This document shows positions 5,804 through 14,665 of a DNA stretch of 20,454 nt, piece by piece (the first letter of the stretch is position 1; each line of letters begins with the position of its first letter). The notes under the pieces are model-generated. The model was not told where the DNA came from. It did not search any database and saw only the letters and a program-made list of their open reading frames with translations. The DNA is from a virus. The DNA lies in IMG/VR virus record IMGVR_UViG_3300024239_000033, positions 1-20,454 of that record. One strand, written 5' to 3'. The position numbers and the translations under genes were made by a program.

Positions 5804-7834
5804 ATGTCAGATTTTTTTAGTTTTCGTTTGTCTGAAGAATTCGTAAATGAGTATAAAACAAAAGAGGCGCCATTCGGTTTTTCAGACGCAGGTGGCAATT
5901 CATTGGGAGAGATTACATTTATTCGTACCTACTCTCGTATGAAAGAAGATGGAACTAAAGAAAGATGGTATGAGGTTTGTCGTCGTGTAATCGAGGGCAT
6001 GTATTCAGCACAAAAGAATCATGCAAAAGAAAACAGGCTACCGTGGAATGATTATAAGGCTCAATCATCAGCAAAAGAAGCATATGATCGTTTGTTTAAT
6101 TTAAAATGGACACCACCAGGAAGAGGATTGTGGTCTTTTGGCACTGCTCTGACAATGGAAAAGAAAAATTCTGCAGCACTACAAAATTGTGCCATGGTTT
6201 CTACAAAAGACATAGACAGAAATGATCCAGGACAACTATTTGGCTGGGTAATGGATGCCCTTATGATGGGCGTGGGCGTAGGCTTTGATACTTTGGGCGG
6301 GGAGAAAAATTTACCTATTTATGACCCTACGGAGCCAGCACAAATATATGAAATACCAGATACCCGTGAAGGTTGGGTTGAATCTGTTAGATTATTAATT
6401 AATTCATTTTTAAAGCCCAACATGTATATTCAAGAGTTTAATTATGATCTTATTAGGCCCCTAGGCGCCCCTATAAAGGGCTTTGGAGGCACTGCAAGCG
6501 GTCCTGCACCACTTATACAACTACATAAGCAGATTAGGTCTGTAATAGGCGGTAGGGCTGGAGAAACACTAGACTCAAGAGCAATCGTAGATATCGTAAA
6601 CCTTATTGGTACCTGCGTAGTGTCAGGAAATGTTAGACGATCTGCTACCCTGGCTTTAGGCGGAGCAGAAGACAAAGATTTTATGAATTTAAAAAATGCT
6701 GAAGTTTTTCCTGAGCGTAATTCTTTTGATCCAGAAAATCCAGGGTGGGCATGGATGTCTAATAACTCCATTTCTGCGACGGTAGGTACAAAGTATGAAG
6801 ACTATGTAGACCTAATAGTAAACAATGGAGAGCCAGGATTCATTTGGCTTGATGTGGCTAGAAACTATGGTCGTTTGGCTGATCCAAAGGATGGTAAAGA
6901 TTATCGTGTCATGGGCTTTAATCCATGTGCAGAGCAACCATTGGAGTCATACGAATTGTGTACTTTGGTTGAAGTGCACTTAAATCGTCATGAGTCTAAA
7001 GAAGACTTTTTACGTACATTAAAGTTTGCATATTTGTATGGCAAGACGGTAACGCTAATTCCTACACACTGGCAACAGACAAATGGAATCATGCAGCGTA
7101 ATCGTCGTATCGGAACATCTCTTACAGGTATTGCTTCATTCTCAGACAAATTTGGCTTGCCTGTTGTGAGAGAATGGATGGACGAAGGATACAAGACTAT
7201 CCGTAAATATGATCATTCATACTCAGAATGGTTATGTGTTCGTGAATCCATTAGAGTCACAACTGTTAAGCCATCAGGGTCTGTATCAATTCTTTCTGGC
7301 GCAACGCCAGGAGTTCACTGGGCACCAGGCGGAGATTATTTCTTAAGAGCAATTAGATTTGGAAATACTGACCCAATGATTCATTTATTTAAGGCTGCTG
7401 GATATAAGATAGAAGATGATCTTGTATCTGCGAATACAACTGTCGTATATTTCCCAGTGCATTCTGGACATCCAAGATCTGAAAAAGATGTTACCTTATT
7501 TGAAAAGATTGCGCTTGCTGCTACTGCTCAGAAATATTGGTCTGATAATGGCGTTTCTGTAACGCTTTCATTTGACAAAGAAACTGAAGCAAAGCATGTT
7601 GCGCCTGCGCTCCACATGTACGAAGGACAACTAAAGGCTGTTTCATTTTTACCAATGGGCAATACTGTCTATCCACAGCAGCCATATACTCAGATTACTG
7701 AAGAAGAGTATAATAGTTATATCGGCCAGATTAAAAAGATCGATTGGTCTGCTATTTATGATGGCGCCGAGAATTTGGAGGCACAGGGAGAGATGTATTG
7801 TACAACTGATTCTTGTGAAATAAAGATAGGATAA
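5804..7834 (+). CDS. nrdJ: Class II (adenosylcobalamin-dependent) ribonucleoside-triphosphate reductase
   Basis: A 676-residue cytoplasmic enzyme reducing ribonucleotides to deoxyribonucleotides with a B12-derived radical, supplying dNTPs for phage replication. All expected cysteines are present by comparison with the monomeric Lactobacillus leichmannii enzyme. Cys129 (LQNCAMVST) and Cys386 form the reducible pair, Cys375 in NPCAEQ is the thiyl-radical residue, and Glu377 is its partner. The spacing Cys375-Glu377-Cys386 equals the family's 408-410-419. The C-terminal CTTDSC (Cys666, Cys671) is the shuttle pair, with the same +5 spacing as 731/736. Length is slightly below the 739 residues of the reference enzyme, as in mycobacteriophage L5-type reductases. 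Being class II it needs neither oxygen nor a second subunit. It has its own promoter and ribosome site and is followed by two oxygenase-like genes after 2 bases. Confidence 0.92.
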   Translation: MSDFFSFRLSEEFVNEYKTKEAPFGFSDAGGNSLGEITFIRTYSRMKEDGTKERWYEVCRRVIEGMYSAQKNHAKENRLPWNDYKAQSSAKEAYDRLFNLKWTPPGRGLWSFGTALTMEKKNSAALQNCAMVSTKDIDRNDPGQLFGWVMDALMMGVGVGFDTLGGEKNLPIYDPTEPAQIYEIPDTREGWVESVRLLINSFLKPNMYIQEFNYDLIRPLGAPIKGFGGTASGPAPLIQLHKQIRSVIGGRAGETLDSRAIVDIVNLIGTCVVSGNVRRSATLALGGAEDKDFMNLKNAEVFPERNSFDPENPGWAWMSNNSISATVGTKYEDYVDLIVNNGEPGFIWLDVARNYGRLADPKDGKDYRVMGFNPCAEQPLESYELCTLVEVHLNRHESKEDFLRTLKFAYLYGKTVTLIPTHWQQTNGIMQRNRRIGTSLTGIASFSDKFGLPVVREWMDEGYKTIRKYDHSYSEWLCVRESIRVTTVKPSGSVSILSGATPGVHWAPGGDYFLRAIRFGNTDPMIHLFKAAGYKIEDDLVSANTTVVYFPVHSGHPRSEKDVTLFEKIALAATAQKYWSDNGVSVTLSFDKETEAKHVAPALHMYEGQLKAVSFLPMGNTVYPQQPYTQITEEEYNSYIGQIKKIDWSAIYDGAENLEAQGEMYCTTDSCEIKIG

Positions 7835-7836
7835 TT

Positions 7837-8445
7837 ATGAATATTGTAGAAAATTTTATTAGCGAAGAAGATGTTAAAGTAATACAAGAATATATAAAAA
7901 CTATTAAATTTAACACTAAGGAAGATCATGATCCACTACATGATAAATTATTTAGCATAGAAAATAATCATTTTGATATTCACACAAGAGGAGAAATGCC
8001 AGATCATATCCTTGAAATTTTTTCAAAATATTCAAAAGGATTTTATAAAATTGTACAAGATTTAAATGAAGAAGAATATCATCCTCCAATGTTTTCTAAG
8101 CACTACATACTAAGGTATAAGGAGGGCGCTAATTCTCCAGTTCATCATAATGAAGATTCAAAGCCGAAGGGCACGTATGGGTCAATCATTGTTTGGCAAA
8201 ACGCAGACTCTGGAGGAGAAATAACATTCCCTTATTTAGAAAAAACAATTAAAACAAATCCAGGAGATTTAGTTTTCTTTGAAGAATTAGAATTAAATTC
8301 TCGTGGAATTTCAGACATACTTTCTGGCAACATGTTTATTTCTGAAGCCTGGATGGGTAAAAAGGGACAACTTTGGATGGAAAACAGAACCACATATGAA
8401 GAAGTTAACTGGGACGATTGGGAAATAAAAGGATTTCATGAATAA
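7837..8445 (+). CDS. Prolyl-hydroxylase-type 2OG oxygenase homologue, probably inactive
   Basis: A 202-residue protein starting MNIVENFISEEDVKVI, the usual N-terminal helix of prolyl-4-hydroxylase-like proteins. The core is recognisable (SGGEITFPYLEKTIKTNPG, then DLVFF), aligning with the next gene's GGDIYFPELGISIKPGIGDLVCF. The catalytic positions are altered. The HxD site reads VHHNEDS (His103-His104-Asn105-Glu106-Asp107, shifted by one residue), the distal His is Arg156 (SRGISD against VHGVKP), and the 2OG-binding Arg is Met166 (GNMF against GIRY). It may be a pseudoenzyme, a partner of the next protein, or bind another metal or ligand. Its stop overlaps the next gene's start by 8 bases. 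Confidence 0.7.
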   Translation: MNIVENFISEEDVKVIQEYIKTIKFNTKEDHDPLHDKLFSIENNHFDIHTRGEMPDHILEIFSKYSKGFYKIVQDLNEEEYHPPMFSKHYILRYKEGANSPVHHNEDSKPKGTYGSIIVWQNADSGGEITFPYLEKTIKTNPGDLVFFEELELNSRGISDILSGNMFISEAWMGKKGQLWMENRTTYEEVNWDDWEIKGFHE

Positions 8446-8947
8446 TCTTGTTAAACATATTCCAAATTTTATGAATGCAACAGATGCTGTAAACGTTTAT
8501 TTATATGCAAAAGATAATGATTCTTTATTTACAGAATACGGGAATAACGAAAAAGAGTTTACTTTTCATGCTAGTTTTACAGATGAAGATATTAAAAATA
8601 TTTTAAATGAATATGGGAAAAATGTTTGGAATTTTGTTTCTGAAAATTATAACGGAGAATTTGCTCAATATGACAATTCAAAAACACATATTGCCAAATT
8701 TACAGAGGGATACGGAATGCATGAGCATTTTGATTCAACAAAACCAAACGATATAGCAACGTTAATTTATATTAATGACAACTATGATGGAGGAGACATT
8801 TATTTCCCAGAACTTGGAATTTCTATTAAACCAGGCATAGGAGATTTAGTTTGTTTTCCAGATACACCAGACTTTGTCCATGGAGTAAAGCCAATTACAA
8901 ATGGCATAAGATATACGTCTCCAAGATGGATAACACGGCTGGTATGA
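8438..8947 (+). CDS. Prolyl-4-hydroxylase-type 2OG-Fe(II) oxygenase
   Basis: A 169-residue protein beginning MNNLVKHIPNFMNATDAVNV. It keeps every residue expected of an Fe(II)/2-oxoglutarate dioxygenase: HxD as His97-Phe98-Asp99 (MHEHFDS), the GGDIYFPE strand, GDLVCFP, distal His148 (FVHGVKP) and Arg158 (GIRYTSPRW) for the 2OG carboxylate. Such enzymes hydroxylate proline or other side chains, or nucleic acid bases; small phage members are common but their substrates are mostly unknown. ATG 8438 overlaps the preceding gene by 8 bases, so the two are translationally coupled and may form a complex. The TGA stop lies inside the next promoter. Confidence 0.8.
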   Translation: MNNLVKHIPNFMNATDAVNVYLYAKDNDSLFTEYGNNEKEFTFHASFTDEDIKNILNEYGKNVWNFVSENYNGEFAQYDNSKTHIAKFTEGYGMHEHFDSTKPNDIATLIYINDNYDGGDIYFPELGISIKPGIGDLVCFPDTPDFVHGVKPITNGIRYTSPRWITRLV

Positions 8948-8953
8948 TAAAAT
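8940..8953 (+). promoter_or_regulatory. Extended -10 promoter of the 1229-residue gene, very short leader
   Basis: TGGTATGAT (TATGAT at 8943-8948) overlaps the previous gene's stop; TAAAAT at 8948-8953 is an alternative -10. The ATG at 8963 is only 10-15 bases further on and no Shine-Dalgarno is visible, so the transcript would have almost no leader. Confidence 0.45.
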
Positions 8954-8962
8954 ATACCCATA

Positions 8963-11900
8963 ATGTCTAGTCCTTCTAATCTATATGCTGAAAAAATATA
9001 TGCGGAACATCCGCAGTTTTTGTGGGCACTAGATGATCAGGCTGATTATGTATCATTAATATCTGAATCAAACAGAGACATGTCTTTATGGTCAATAGAT
9101 AATGGATCATCTATTGAAACAGAAGAACTTTTAGATGCACCTTTTCCAGACAGTATAATTAACAAGGTTACGCCAACAGCAGTATTATCAGAAACATTTT
9201 CTATGACTCTGGTAAGTCCAGAAATAATCAATGTAGATAATTTAAATCAAATTCTTAAAACATTTTCTATAGGATCCTATTTTTATACTGCAAGCCCATA
9301 TGCCTTAAGTATTGATATTGGATATAGATATTATGATGATGCTCTAGAAACATATGTTGATGTTTTAAAGACATATGACGCATCATTAAAGGATAGATGG
9401 TATTTTCTTTCAGAAACTTTTAGACCTCAATTTGAAAACTCTATAATAAGACTGATTATTAAAATAAATTACTTGGGTACATCAGAAGAATTATCAGATT
9501 ATATATTTTATATTAACGGAGTAACCATAGGTCAATGGGCAGAAGAATTTCAATCAAGTTCTCTAGGCGTTACGCCAATAACCATTCCATCTAATATTGC
9601 ATTAGAAAGTTCAGATGTTGTGCAAGCGTCAGCATATGGATTATCTGAAGATTTTGGATATTATCTAATAAAAGATAATTCTTTGACCGCTAAAAATTTT
9701 GGAGTTCCAATGGTTTTTGGATCTCAGAATGTAACTAAGTTATACGACAACGAAAACAAGCCAAGCGTAATAGTGCCCTCTAATGGCATGTTGTCTAATG
9801 GCGGAAGATATCAAGAATTTACTTTAGAGTTTTGGTTAAGAACAAATAATTCTTCCTCAGTATCAAAAAGATTAGTTGGGCCAATTGGGTCTACAGACGG
9901 TATTTATCTAGACGGACCATTTTTAATATTAAAAATTAACAACGAATATTCTTCTTATTATGTAGGGCAATGGGAAAGGCCAATGCTAATTCATTGGAGG
10001 TATTCCACAAACTTATCTACAGTGCTTTTAAATGGAGAAGAGATTATAAATTTAATTTTAGATAGTTCGGCCTTGTCCTTGCCAGAAAAATTAAATGAAC
10101 TTGATAAAGATCAAGACTGGATAGGCTTTTATGCTTATACAGATATTCAGCCAGTAGAGTTAGACTGTGTGGCAATTTATCCATACCTTGTCCCGTCCTT
10201 GGTTGCAAAAAGAAGGTTTGTATATGGTCAAGGCGTTCAGTATCCAGAGAACCTAAACTCATCTTATGGTGGAAGCACAGTATTGTTTGATTATGCTTTT
10301 GCAGATTATACAAAAAATTATAACTATCCAGATTTAGGTTCATGGAGTCAAGCATCATTAGACAATGTTGTTGTTGAAGATAACTACCTAAAGTCTCCAG
10401 CATTTTCTACTCCAGAAATATTTATAGATGATGTTACTAAAACACAATCTGATCTATTTACAGACTGTGCAGTAATTCAAAATGAAGAATCATTGTTCTT
10501 AGATCTTAGGCCTTCTGGAGATTGGGATAATGTTAATTCGTATTTATATTTTAATAATTTTGCTATAGACGGACAAGTTCCTCATGCTTTTTATGGGTTA
10601 TTTAAAAAATCATCAGTATATCTAGGTACAGAAGTGCTCATAAGGCTAGAGGATCAATCATCTAATTACTTTTCTATAGAAATTGTTGGAAATGACATTC
10701 ATTATATTCTTAAATATGGAGAAGAAAGTCCAATTATTATATATGAGGCCTTGTCTATTCCAGATGATGAAATTTTTGCCGTAGGTGTTGAAATAGATGT
10801 CTTCAGAGATTACTTTGGAAATGATGTAACTTCATTTTTTACAAACCCTAATCTTTCTATGTATGTTGGTGGAACAAAAGAATTTACAAAAACATTTACT
10901 GGTAATATATATAAAATAGGCCTTTCTTCTGAAAAAAATGTAAAAGACATTTCAAATCTTTTCAATTTATTTGGAGTGCCAAAAGATTATGAAAATATAT
11001 TTAATTTGTATGGCCCAACAATTGATTATGATGGCGGAGACGCAGATCAAGAGTTTTGGCAATATGTTCTTGACGGAGGATCTCATTCCGCATTTTTAAC
11101 AAGCCAACTTTCAGGTCATAACCCAAGTTGTGGAATAACTCCTAAAAATTATTTTGACAGTTTTTATTTAGATGTTGATATTCGAGGATCTTGGAAAGAC
11201 TACATTCCATTGTCATATTTTGGGCAGTATATAACTGACGAGTATGGAGACAGTAAGTTTGGTCTAGACTTTATACAGTTTAATATAAATTATCCAGCAC
11301 CAACAAAATTTAAAGAAACAGAATCTATCAGTGAAGATGGATGGCTTTATTCCGAACTTGCAGCAGAATATTCTTATCCAGTTCAAAGAACCTATGAAGC
11401 ATTAGACAATTATCTTTATACTGGATATGTTGATTATCAAGACTTAGCAGAAAAATCTATTAAAACTTATTCTTATGATACCTCAGATGCAATTCTAAAA
11501 ACATATATTACTTTTGAATATTTAGAAACTGGGGCAAATGCAACTAATGGATTTTTTGCAAACACACAATATGTTCCCAAAAATGGCGTAATTTCTCCAG
11601 GGGACGAATGGATAAATACAAAATATGAAGTTGTAGACAATATAATTATTTATCCACCTAAGGGTGCTGACTTTAATGATCTTGCCATAGTCGTGCATTT
11701 AGAGTTTGAGGTAGATGGAATTAAATATCAGCCAGTAAAGATCAAAAATCTACAGTTAGCATCTCAAGCATTTAATTACAACACAGCAAACAATGTTGGT
11801 ACCAGATTTGGTACTAATGTTTATCCATATGTTAACAATGGATATTATTATAATTATAAAGCAAAAAATCCTTTCACCATATACAAGGGGTCATCACCTT

Positions 11901-12652
11901 ACTTATATCTGACAAGATACTCAGGGCTAGAAATGCGGGGAGACTATGATCCACTTATTAATCGTGGAGTAGCCATACCAGTTAATTCAAGCAAAACACA
12001 GAATTACGAAGTTATGGCAATGCAATCTTTGATTAGATTTAATGGAGACTTTTTCCCATATGCACCAACAAAGGTTATGCAAATAAATGCAAAAAATAAA
12101 GTTATTAAATTTTATATGGTAGCAAATCATCCAACTGGCAAAAGGGCAAAAATATATGCAATAGATGGAAACACTGGTGCATTATATGATGGTATTGTAT
12201 TTTATCTAAATGGACAAATTGTTAAGGAGCCTATATTAAATATTAATGAATGGGCGATGCTAGGCATAGGCTTCCCAAGTATTTTAAACTTTAAGTCATA
12301 CGCTGGATCTATTATGATAAATGGTCCTATTATTTTTAATAGCCTATCTTATTATCAGACTACAAATCTTCAGGCAATTCAGTCTGTAACGAAAAGACCA
12401 TGGGCAAGGGTAAAGTTTGCCCTAGAAGGACTGTTTGATTGGGAATACTGGAATCAATATTATTTATGGCAAGGGGTACTGGTTCAGTCGTCAGTTAGTT
12501 ATTATGGAGTAAATCCGTCTGATCTTTATAAGGCCTATACAGGAACAAATAAAATAATTATTGATGATGACCGTGTTTTTAGTATTCAGGAGTACGAATA
12601 CTCAGTATTTAAAGACCTGCTATGGCAATCACAAATATCAGACCCAGTATAA
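8963..12652 (+). CDS. Giant LamG-like virion structural protein (1229 aa)
   Basis: Not recognised as a named family. The protein starts MSSPSNLYAEKIYAEHPQ and is acidic, rich in Tyr, Asn, Ser and Ile, and beta-rich throughout, as expected for a secreted or virion adhesin. A concanavalin/LamG-like jelly roll is suggested at about residues 280-370 (EFTLEFWLRTNNSS, later LIHWRYSTNLSTVLLNGEEI), and a similar sandwich may lie around 490-650. A third carbohydrate-binding-like part near residues 1030-1160 has VMQINAKNKVIKFYMVANH and NINEWAMLGIGFPS. No signal peptide, transmembrane segment or peptidase motif is seen. LamG domains usually bind glycans, so a role in host-surface binding is inferred. 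It is monocistronic by its own promoter and sits between cargo genes and the head module, away from the other fibre genes. A minor tail or capsid-surface protein are both possible. Confidence 0.65.
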   Translation: MSSPSNLYAEKIYAEHPQFLWALDDQADYVSLISESNRDMSLWSIDNGSSIETEELLDAPFPDSIINKVTPTAVLSETFSMTLVSPEIINVDNLNQILKTFSIGSYFYTASPYALSIDIGYRYYDDALETYVDVLKTYDASLKDRWYFLSETFRPQFENSIIRLIIKINYLGTSEELSDYIFYINGVTIGQWAEEFQSSSLGVTPITIPSNIALESSDVVQASAYGLSEDFGYYLIKDNSLTAKNFGVPMVFGSQNVTKLYDNENKPSVIVPSNGMLSNGGRYQEFTLEFWLRTNNSSSVSKRLVGPIGSTDGIYLDGPFLILKINNEYSSYYVGQWERPMLIHWRYSTNLSTVLLNGEEIINLILDSSALSLPEKLNELDKDQDWIGFYAYTDIQPVELDCVAIYPYLVPSLVAKRRFVYGQGVQYPENLNSSYGGSTVLFDYAFADYTKNYNYPDLGSWSQASLDNVVVEDNYLKSPAFSTPEIFIDDVTKTQSDLFTDCAVIQNEESLFLDLRPSGDWDNVNSYLYFNNFAIDGQVPHAFYGLFKKSSVYLGTEVLIRLEDQSSNYFSIEIVGNDIHYILKYGEESPIIIYEALSIPDDEIFAVGVEIDVFRDYFGNDVTSFFTNPNLSMYVGGTKEFTKTFTGNIYKIGLSSEKNVKDISNLFNLFGVPKDYENIFNLYGPTIDYDGGDADQEFWQYVLDGGSHSAFLTSQLSGHNPSCGITPKNYFDSFYLDVDIRGSWKDYIPLSYFGQYITDEYGDSKFGLDFIQFNINYPAPTKFKETESISEDGWLYSELAAEYSYPVQRTYEALDNYLYTGYVDYQDLAEKSIKTYSYDTSDAILKTYITFEYLETGANATNGFFANTQYVPKNGVISPGDEWINTKYEVVDNIIIYPPKGADFNDLAIVVHLEFEVDGIKYQPVKIKNLQLASQAFNYNTANNVGTRFGTNVYPYVNNGYYYNYKAKNPFTIYKGSSPYLYLTRYSGLEMRGDYDPLINRGVAIPVNSSKTQNYEVMAMQSLIRFNGDFFPYAPTKVMQINAKNKVIKFYMVANHPTGKRAKIYAIDGNTGALYDGIVFYLNGQIVKEPILNINEWAMLGIGFPSILNFKSYAGSIMINGPIIFNSLSYYQTTNLQAIQSVTKRPWARVKFALEGLFDWEYWNQYYLWQGVLVQSSVSYYGVNPSDLYKAYTGTNKIIIDDDRVFSIQEYEYSVFKDLLWQSQISDPV

Positions 12653-12654
12653 TA

Positions 12655-12663
12655 TGGTATACT
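12655..12663 (+). promoter_or_regulatory. Extended -10 promoter (TGGTATACT) with a leaderless start
   Basis: TGGTATACT with TATACT at 12658-12663. The expected transcription start, about 7 bases beyond, falls at 12670-12671, exactly at ATG 12671. No Shine-Dalgarno exists, so the head operon appears to start as a leaderless message. Flanking AGTATA (12647-12652) and TATACT also form a small inverted repeat. Confidence 0.55.
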
Positions 12664-12670
12664 ATTGGTA

Positions 12671-13039
12671 ATGAAAAAGAAAAATCCTAACCAAATTGGT
12701 AAGTCAAAGATTAAAGTCATCGATAAGATGTACGACTGGGGCATATATGTCTGGAAAAAACAAAATGGAAAGTGGTTTACAGACGGCCAGGGCAACGTAT
12801 TAAATATACCTTCCATGAAGGGCGATATATCAAAAATAGCAGAATTAAAGAAAGTGGCAGCCCATTATGGCGAGCCAGATGGAGAGGCTGTATTTTTTGC
12901 AGGGCTTAACAGAGTAAGTGATGAAGAGTATGCAGAGCAAAAACAAAGAATGGCAGAAGGACTTATTCCAAATATGAATGATCTTGGAGCCGTACATGCA
13001 GCACAGCAAACAATTAAAAAATATGGAGTTGAAGACTAA
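12671..13039 (+). CDS. Small protein at the start of the head operon, unknown function
   Basis: A 122-residue soluble, charged protein. ATG 12671 (MKKKNPNQIG) is preferred over an in-frame TTG at 12665 because the -10 element places the transcript start right at the ATG. Residues 20-45 (DWGIYVWKKQNGKWFTDGQGN) look like a small beta-hairpin module; residues 50-85 are mixed; the C-terminal half (EEYAEQKQRMAEGLI, then HAAQQTIKKYG) is helical. No enzyme motif is seen. Its TAA overlaps the portal ATG by one base, so it is made together with the portal and could be a head-assembly or packaging accessory. Not recognised as a terminase or scaffold. Confidence 0.6.
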   Translation: MKKKNPNQIGKSKIKVIDKMYDWGIYVWKKQNGKWFTDGQGNVLNIPSMKGDISKIAELKKVAAHYGEPDGEAVFFAGLNRVSDEEYAEQKQRMAEGLIPNMNDLGAVHAAQQTIKKYGVED

Positions 13040-14622
13040 TGTCAGATAGTCAAGAGTTTACTATAGGTGCTAGAATAGATGATCTTTTTAATCCATTAGA
13101 TCAATTTAAAAACGAAGATCCATTTAACAAACCATGGTCAGAACTAAAATCATATTCTGGAATGGACAATAATTTTAAAAGACGCACATCTAGGTTAGTA
13201 GAAAAGGCAATGCCTAATGATCCTACTCAGGGATATCTTGATAGTGCTAGGGCAGAGCAGCACGGTATTGGTGATGCAAAGTCAAAAGAAATTAATCCAG
13301 GAACCGTATATCGTAACGGGTATGGATTATTTGATGTAATTACTCCACCATGGAATGTTTACGAACTTGCAAATTATTATGATACATCTTTTGCTAATCA
13401 TGCTGCAATTGATGCAAAGGTAGAAAACATTGTTGGCCTAGGGTATGACTTTGAAGTTTCTCCAAGTACAATGCTTCGTTTAGAATCTAATAAAGATTCT
13501 GGGCAGGTAGAAAGAGCAAGGAATAGAATTGAACGTGCAAAAATTGAAATGCACGAGTGGATAGAATCATTAAATGATGATGATTCTTTTACAACAACAA
13601 TGATGAAGGTTTATACAGATGTTCAGGCAGTTGGAAATGGATATCTTGAAATAGGAAGAACTACTCGTGGTGAGATAGGATATATTGGACATATACCAGC
13701 AACTACAATGCGTGTTCGTAGACTACGTGATGGATATGTTCAAATTATAGGACAAAAGGTTGTTTATTTTAGAAATTTTGGAGCAAAGAATGCTAATCCA
13801 GTTACCTCTGATCCAAGACCTAATGAAATCATACACTTTAAACAGTATTCGCCTTTAAATACTTTTTATGGTGTTCCAGATATAATGTCGGCAATAAACT
13901 CGCTCCATGGAGACCAGTTAGCGTCACAATATAATATTGACTACTTTAGCAATAAGGCTGTCCCTCGTTATGTTGTGACACTAAAGGGTGCACGACTTTC
14001 TGCAGATGCCGAAGATAAGATGTTTAGATTTTTGCAAACGGGACTCAAAGGACAATCTCATAGAACTCTATATATTCCTCTTCCAGGAGATAGCGATACA
14101 AACAAAGTTGACTTTAAGATGGAGCCAATTGAAAATGGAGTACAAGAGGGATCCTTTGAAAAGTATCGTAAGCAAAATAGAGATGATATTTTAATAGCAC
14201 ATCAAGTTCCGTTGTCAAAGATAGGTGGAGGAGATTCTGGGGCTATTGCAGCAGCATTGGCCCAAGATCGCACCTTTAAAGAGCAGGTAGCACGTCCAGC
14301 CCAAAAAGAATTAGAAAAAATATTAAATAAGATTGTTAAAGAAAAAACAGATGTACTTGTTTTAAAGTTTAAAGAACTCACCCTGACCGATGAAATAGCA
14401 CAATCTCAAATTTTGGAAAGATATGTTAAGACTCAAGTAATGCTTCCAAATGAGGCTAGATCAATCTTGGGTCTTCCACAAAGGGAGGGGGGAGATGAGC
14501 CTTTCCAGCCTAAGCCAGATGTAGAGAGGGCAAGGGACGGAGAACGAACGAATAATCAGTCCGATGGGGCAGCCACAATTAGTGGAAGAAACCCAAAGGG
14601 CGAGGGTAGATCTACTCCATAG
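13039..14622 (+). CDS. Portal protein (HK97/PBSX type)
   Basis: A 527-residue protein forming the dodecameric DNA entry ring at one capsid vertex. The start ATG 13039 overlaps the previous stop (TAATG). Features typical of PBSX-like portals are visible: TPPWNVYELANYYDTSFANHAAIDAKV in the wing (around residues 98-125), VGNGYLEIGRTTRGEIGYI (near 198-216), NEIIHFKQYSPLNTFYGVPDI (near 262-282), and the stem/crown region with HQVPLSKIGGGDSGAIA followed by a long C-terminal helix with the motif LTLTDEIAQSQI. The C-terminal 40 residues are disordered-looking and charged. Length is usual for the family. Protease and capsid genes follow in the standard order. Confidence 0.88.
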   Translation: MSDSQEFTIGARIDDLFNPLDQFKNEDPFNKPWSELKSYSGMDNNFKRRTSRLVEKAMPNDPTQGYLDSARAEQHGIGDAKSKEINPGTVYRNGYGLFDVITPPWNVYELANYYDTSFANHAAIDAKVENIVGLGYDFEVSPSTMLRLESNKDSGQVERARNRIERAKIEMHEWIESLNDDDSFTTTMMKVYTDVQAVGNGYLEIGRTTRGEIGYIGHIPATTMRVRRLRDGYVQIIGQKVVYFRNFGAKNANPVTSDPRPNEIIHFKQYSPLNTFYGVPDIMSAINSLHGDQLASQYNIDYFSNKAVPRYVVTLKGARLSADAEDKMFRFLQTGLKGQSHRTLYIPLPGDSDTNKVDFKMEPIENGVQEGSFEKYRKQNRDDILIAHQVPLSKIGGGDSGAIAAALAQDRTFKEQVARPAQKELEKILNKIVKEKTDVLVLKFKELTLTDEIAQSQILERYVKTQVMLPNEARSILGLPQREGGDEPFQPKPDVERARDGERTNNQSDGAATISGRNPKGEGRSTP

Positions 14623-14665
14623 TTATCCACAAGTTTATTCACAGTTTATTAACATTTGTGTAAAA
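14623..14665. promoter_or_regulatory. Cluster of four DnaA-box-like 9-mers
   Basis: In the 66-base gap between portal and protease genes lie TTATCCACA (14623-14631, +), TTATTCACA (14635-14643, +), TTATTAACA (14646-14654, +, one mismatch) and TTTTACACA on the minus strand (14657-14665). The first, second and fourth match the DnaA-box consensus TTWTNCACA exactly, and the first equals the strong E. coli box. Starts are spaced 12, 11 and 11 bases, about one helical turn. They run into the promoter of the protease gene. Binding by host DnaA is inference; a phage repressor recognising the same repeat is an alternative. Confidence 0.6.

Noticed and set aside
12665-12670. TTG start two codons before the ATG of the small gene before the portal
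   Set aside because: The -10 element at 12658-12663 would place transcription start after this TTG; ATG 12671 is preferred.
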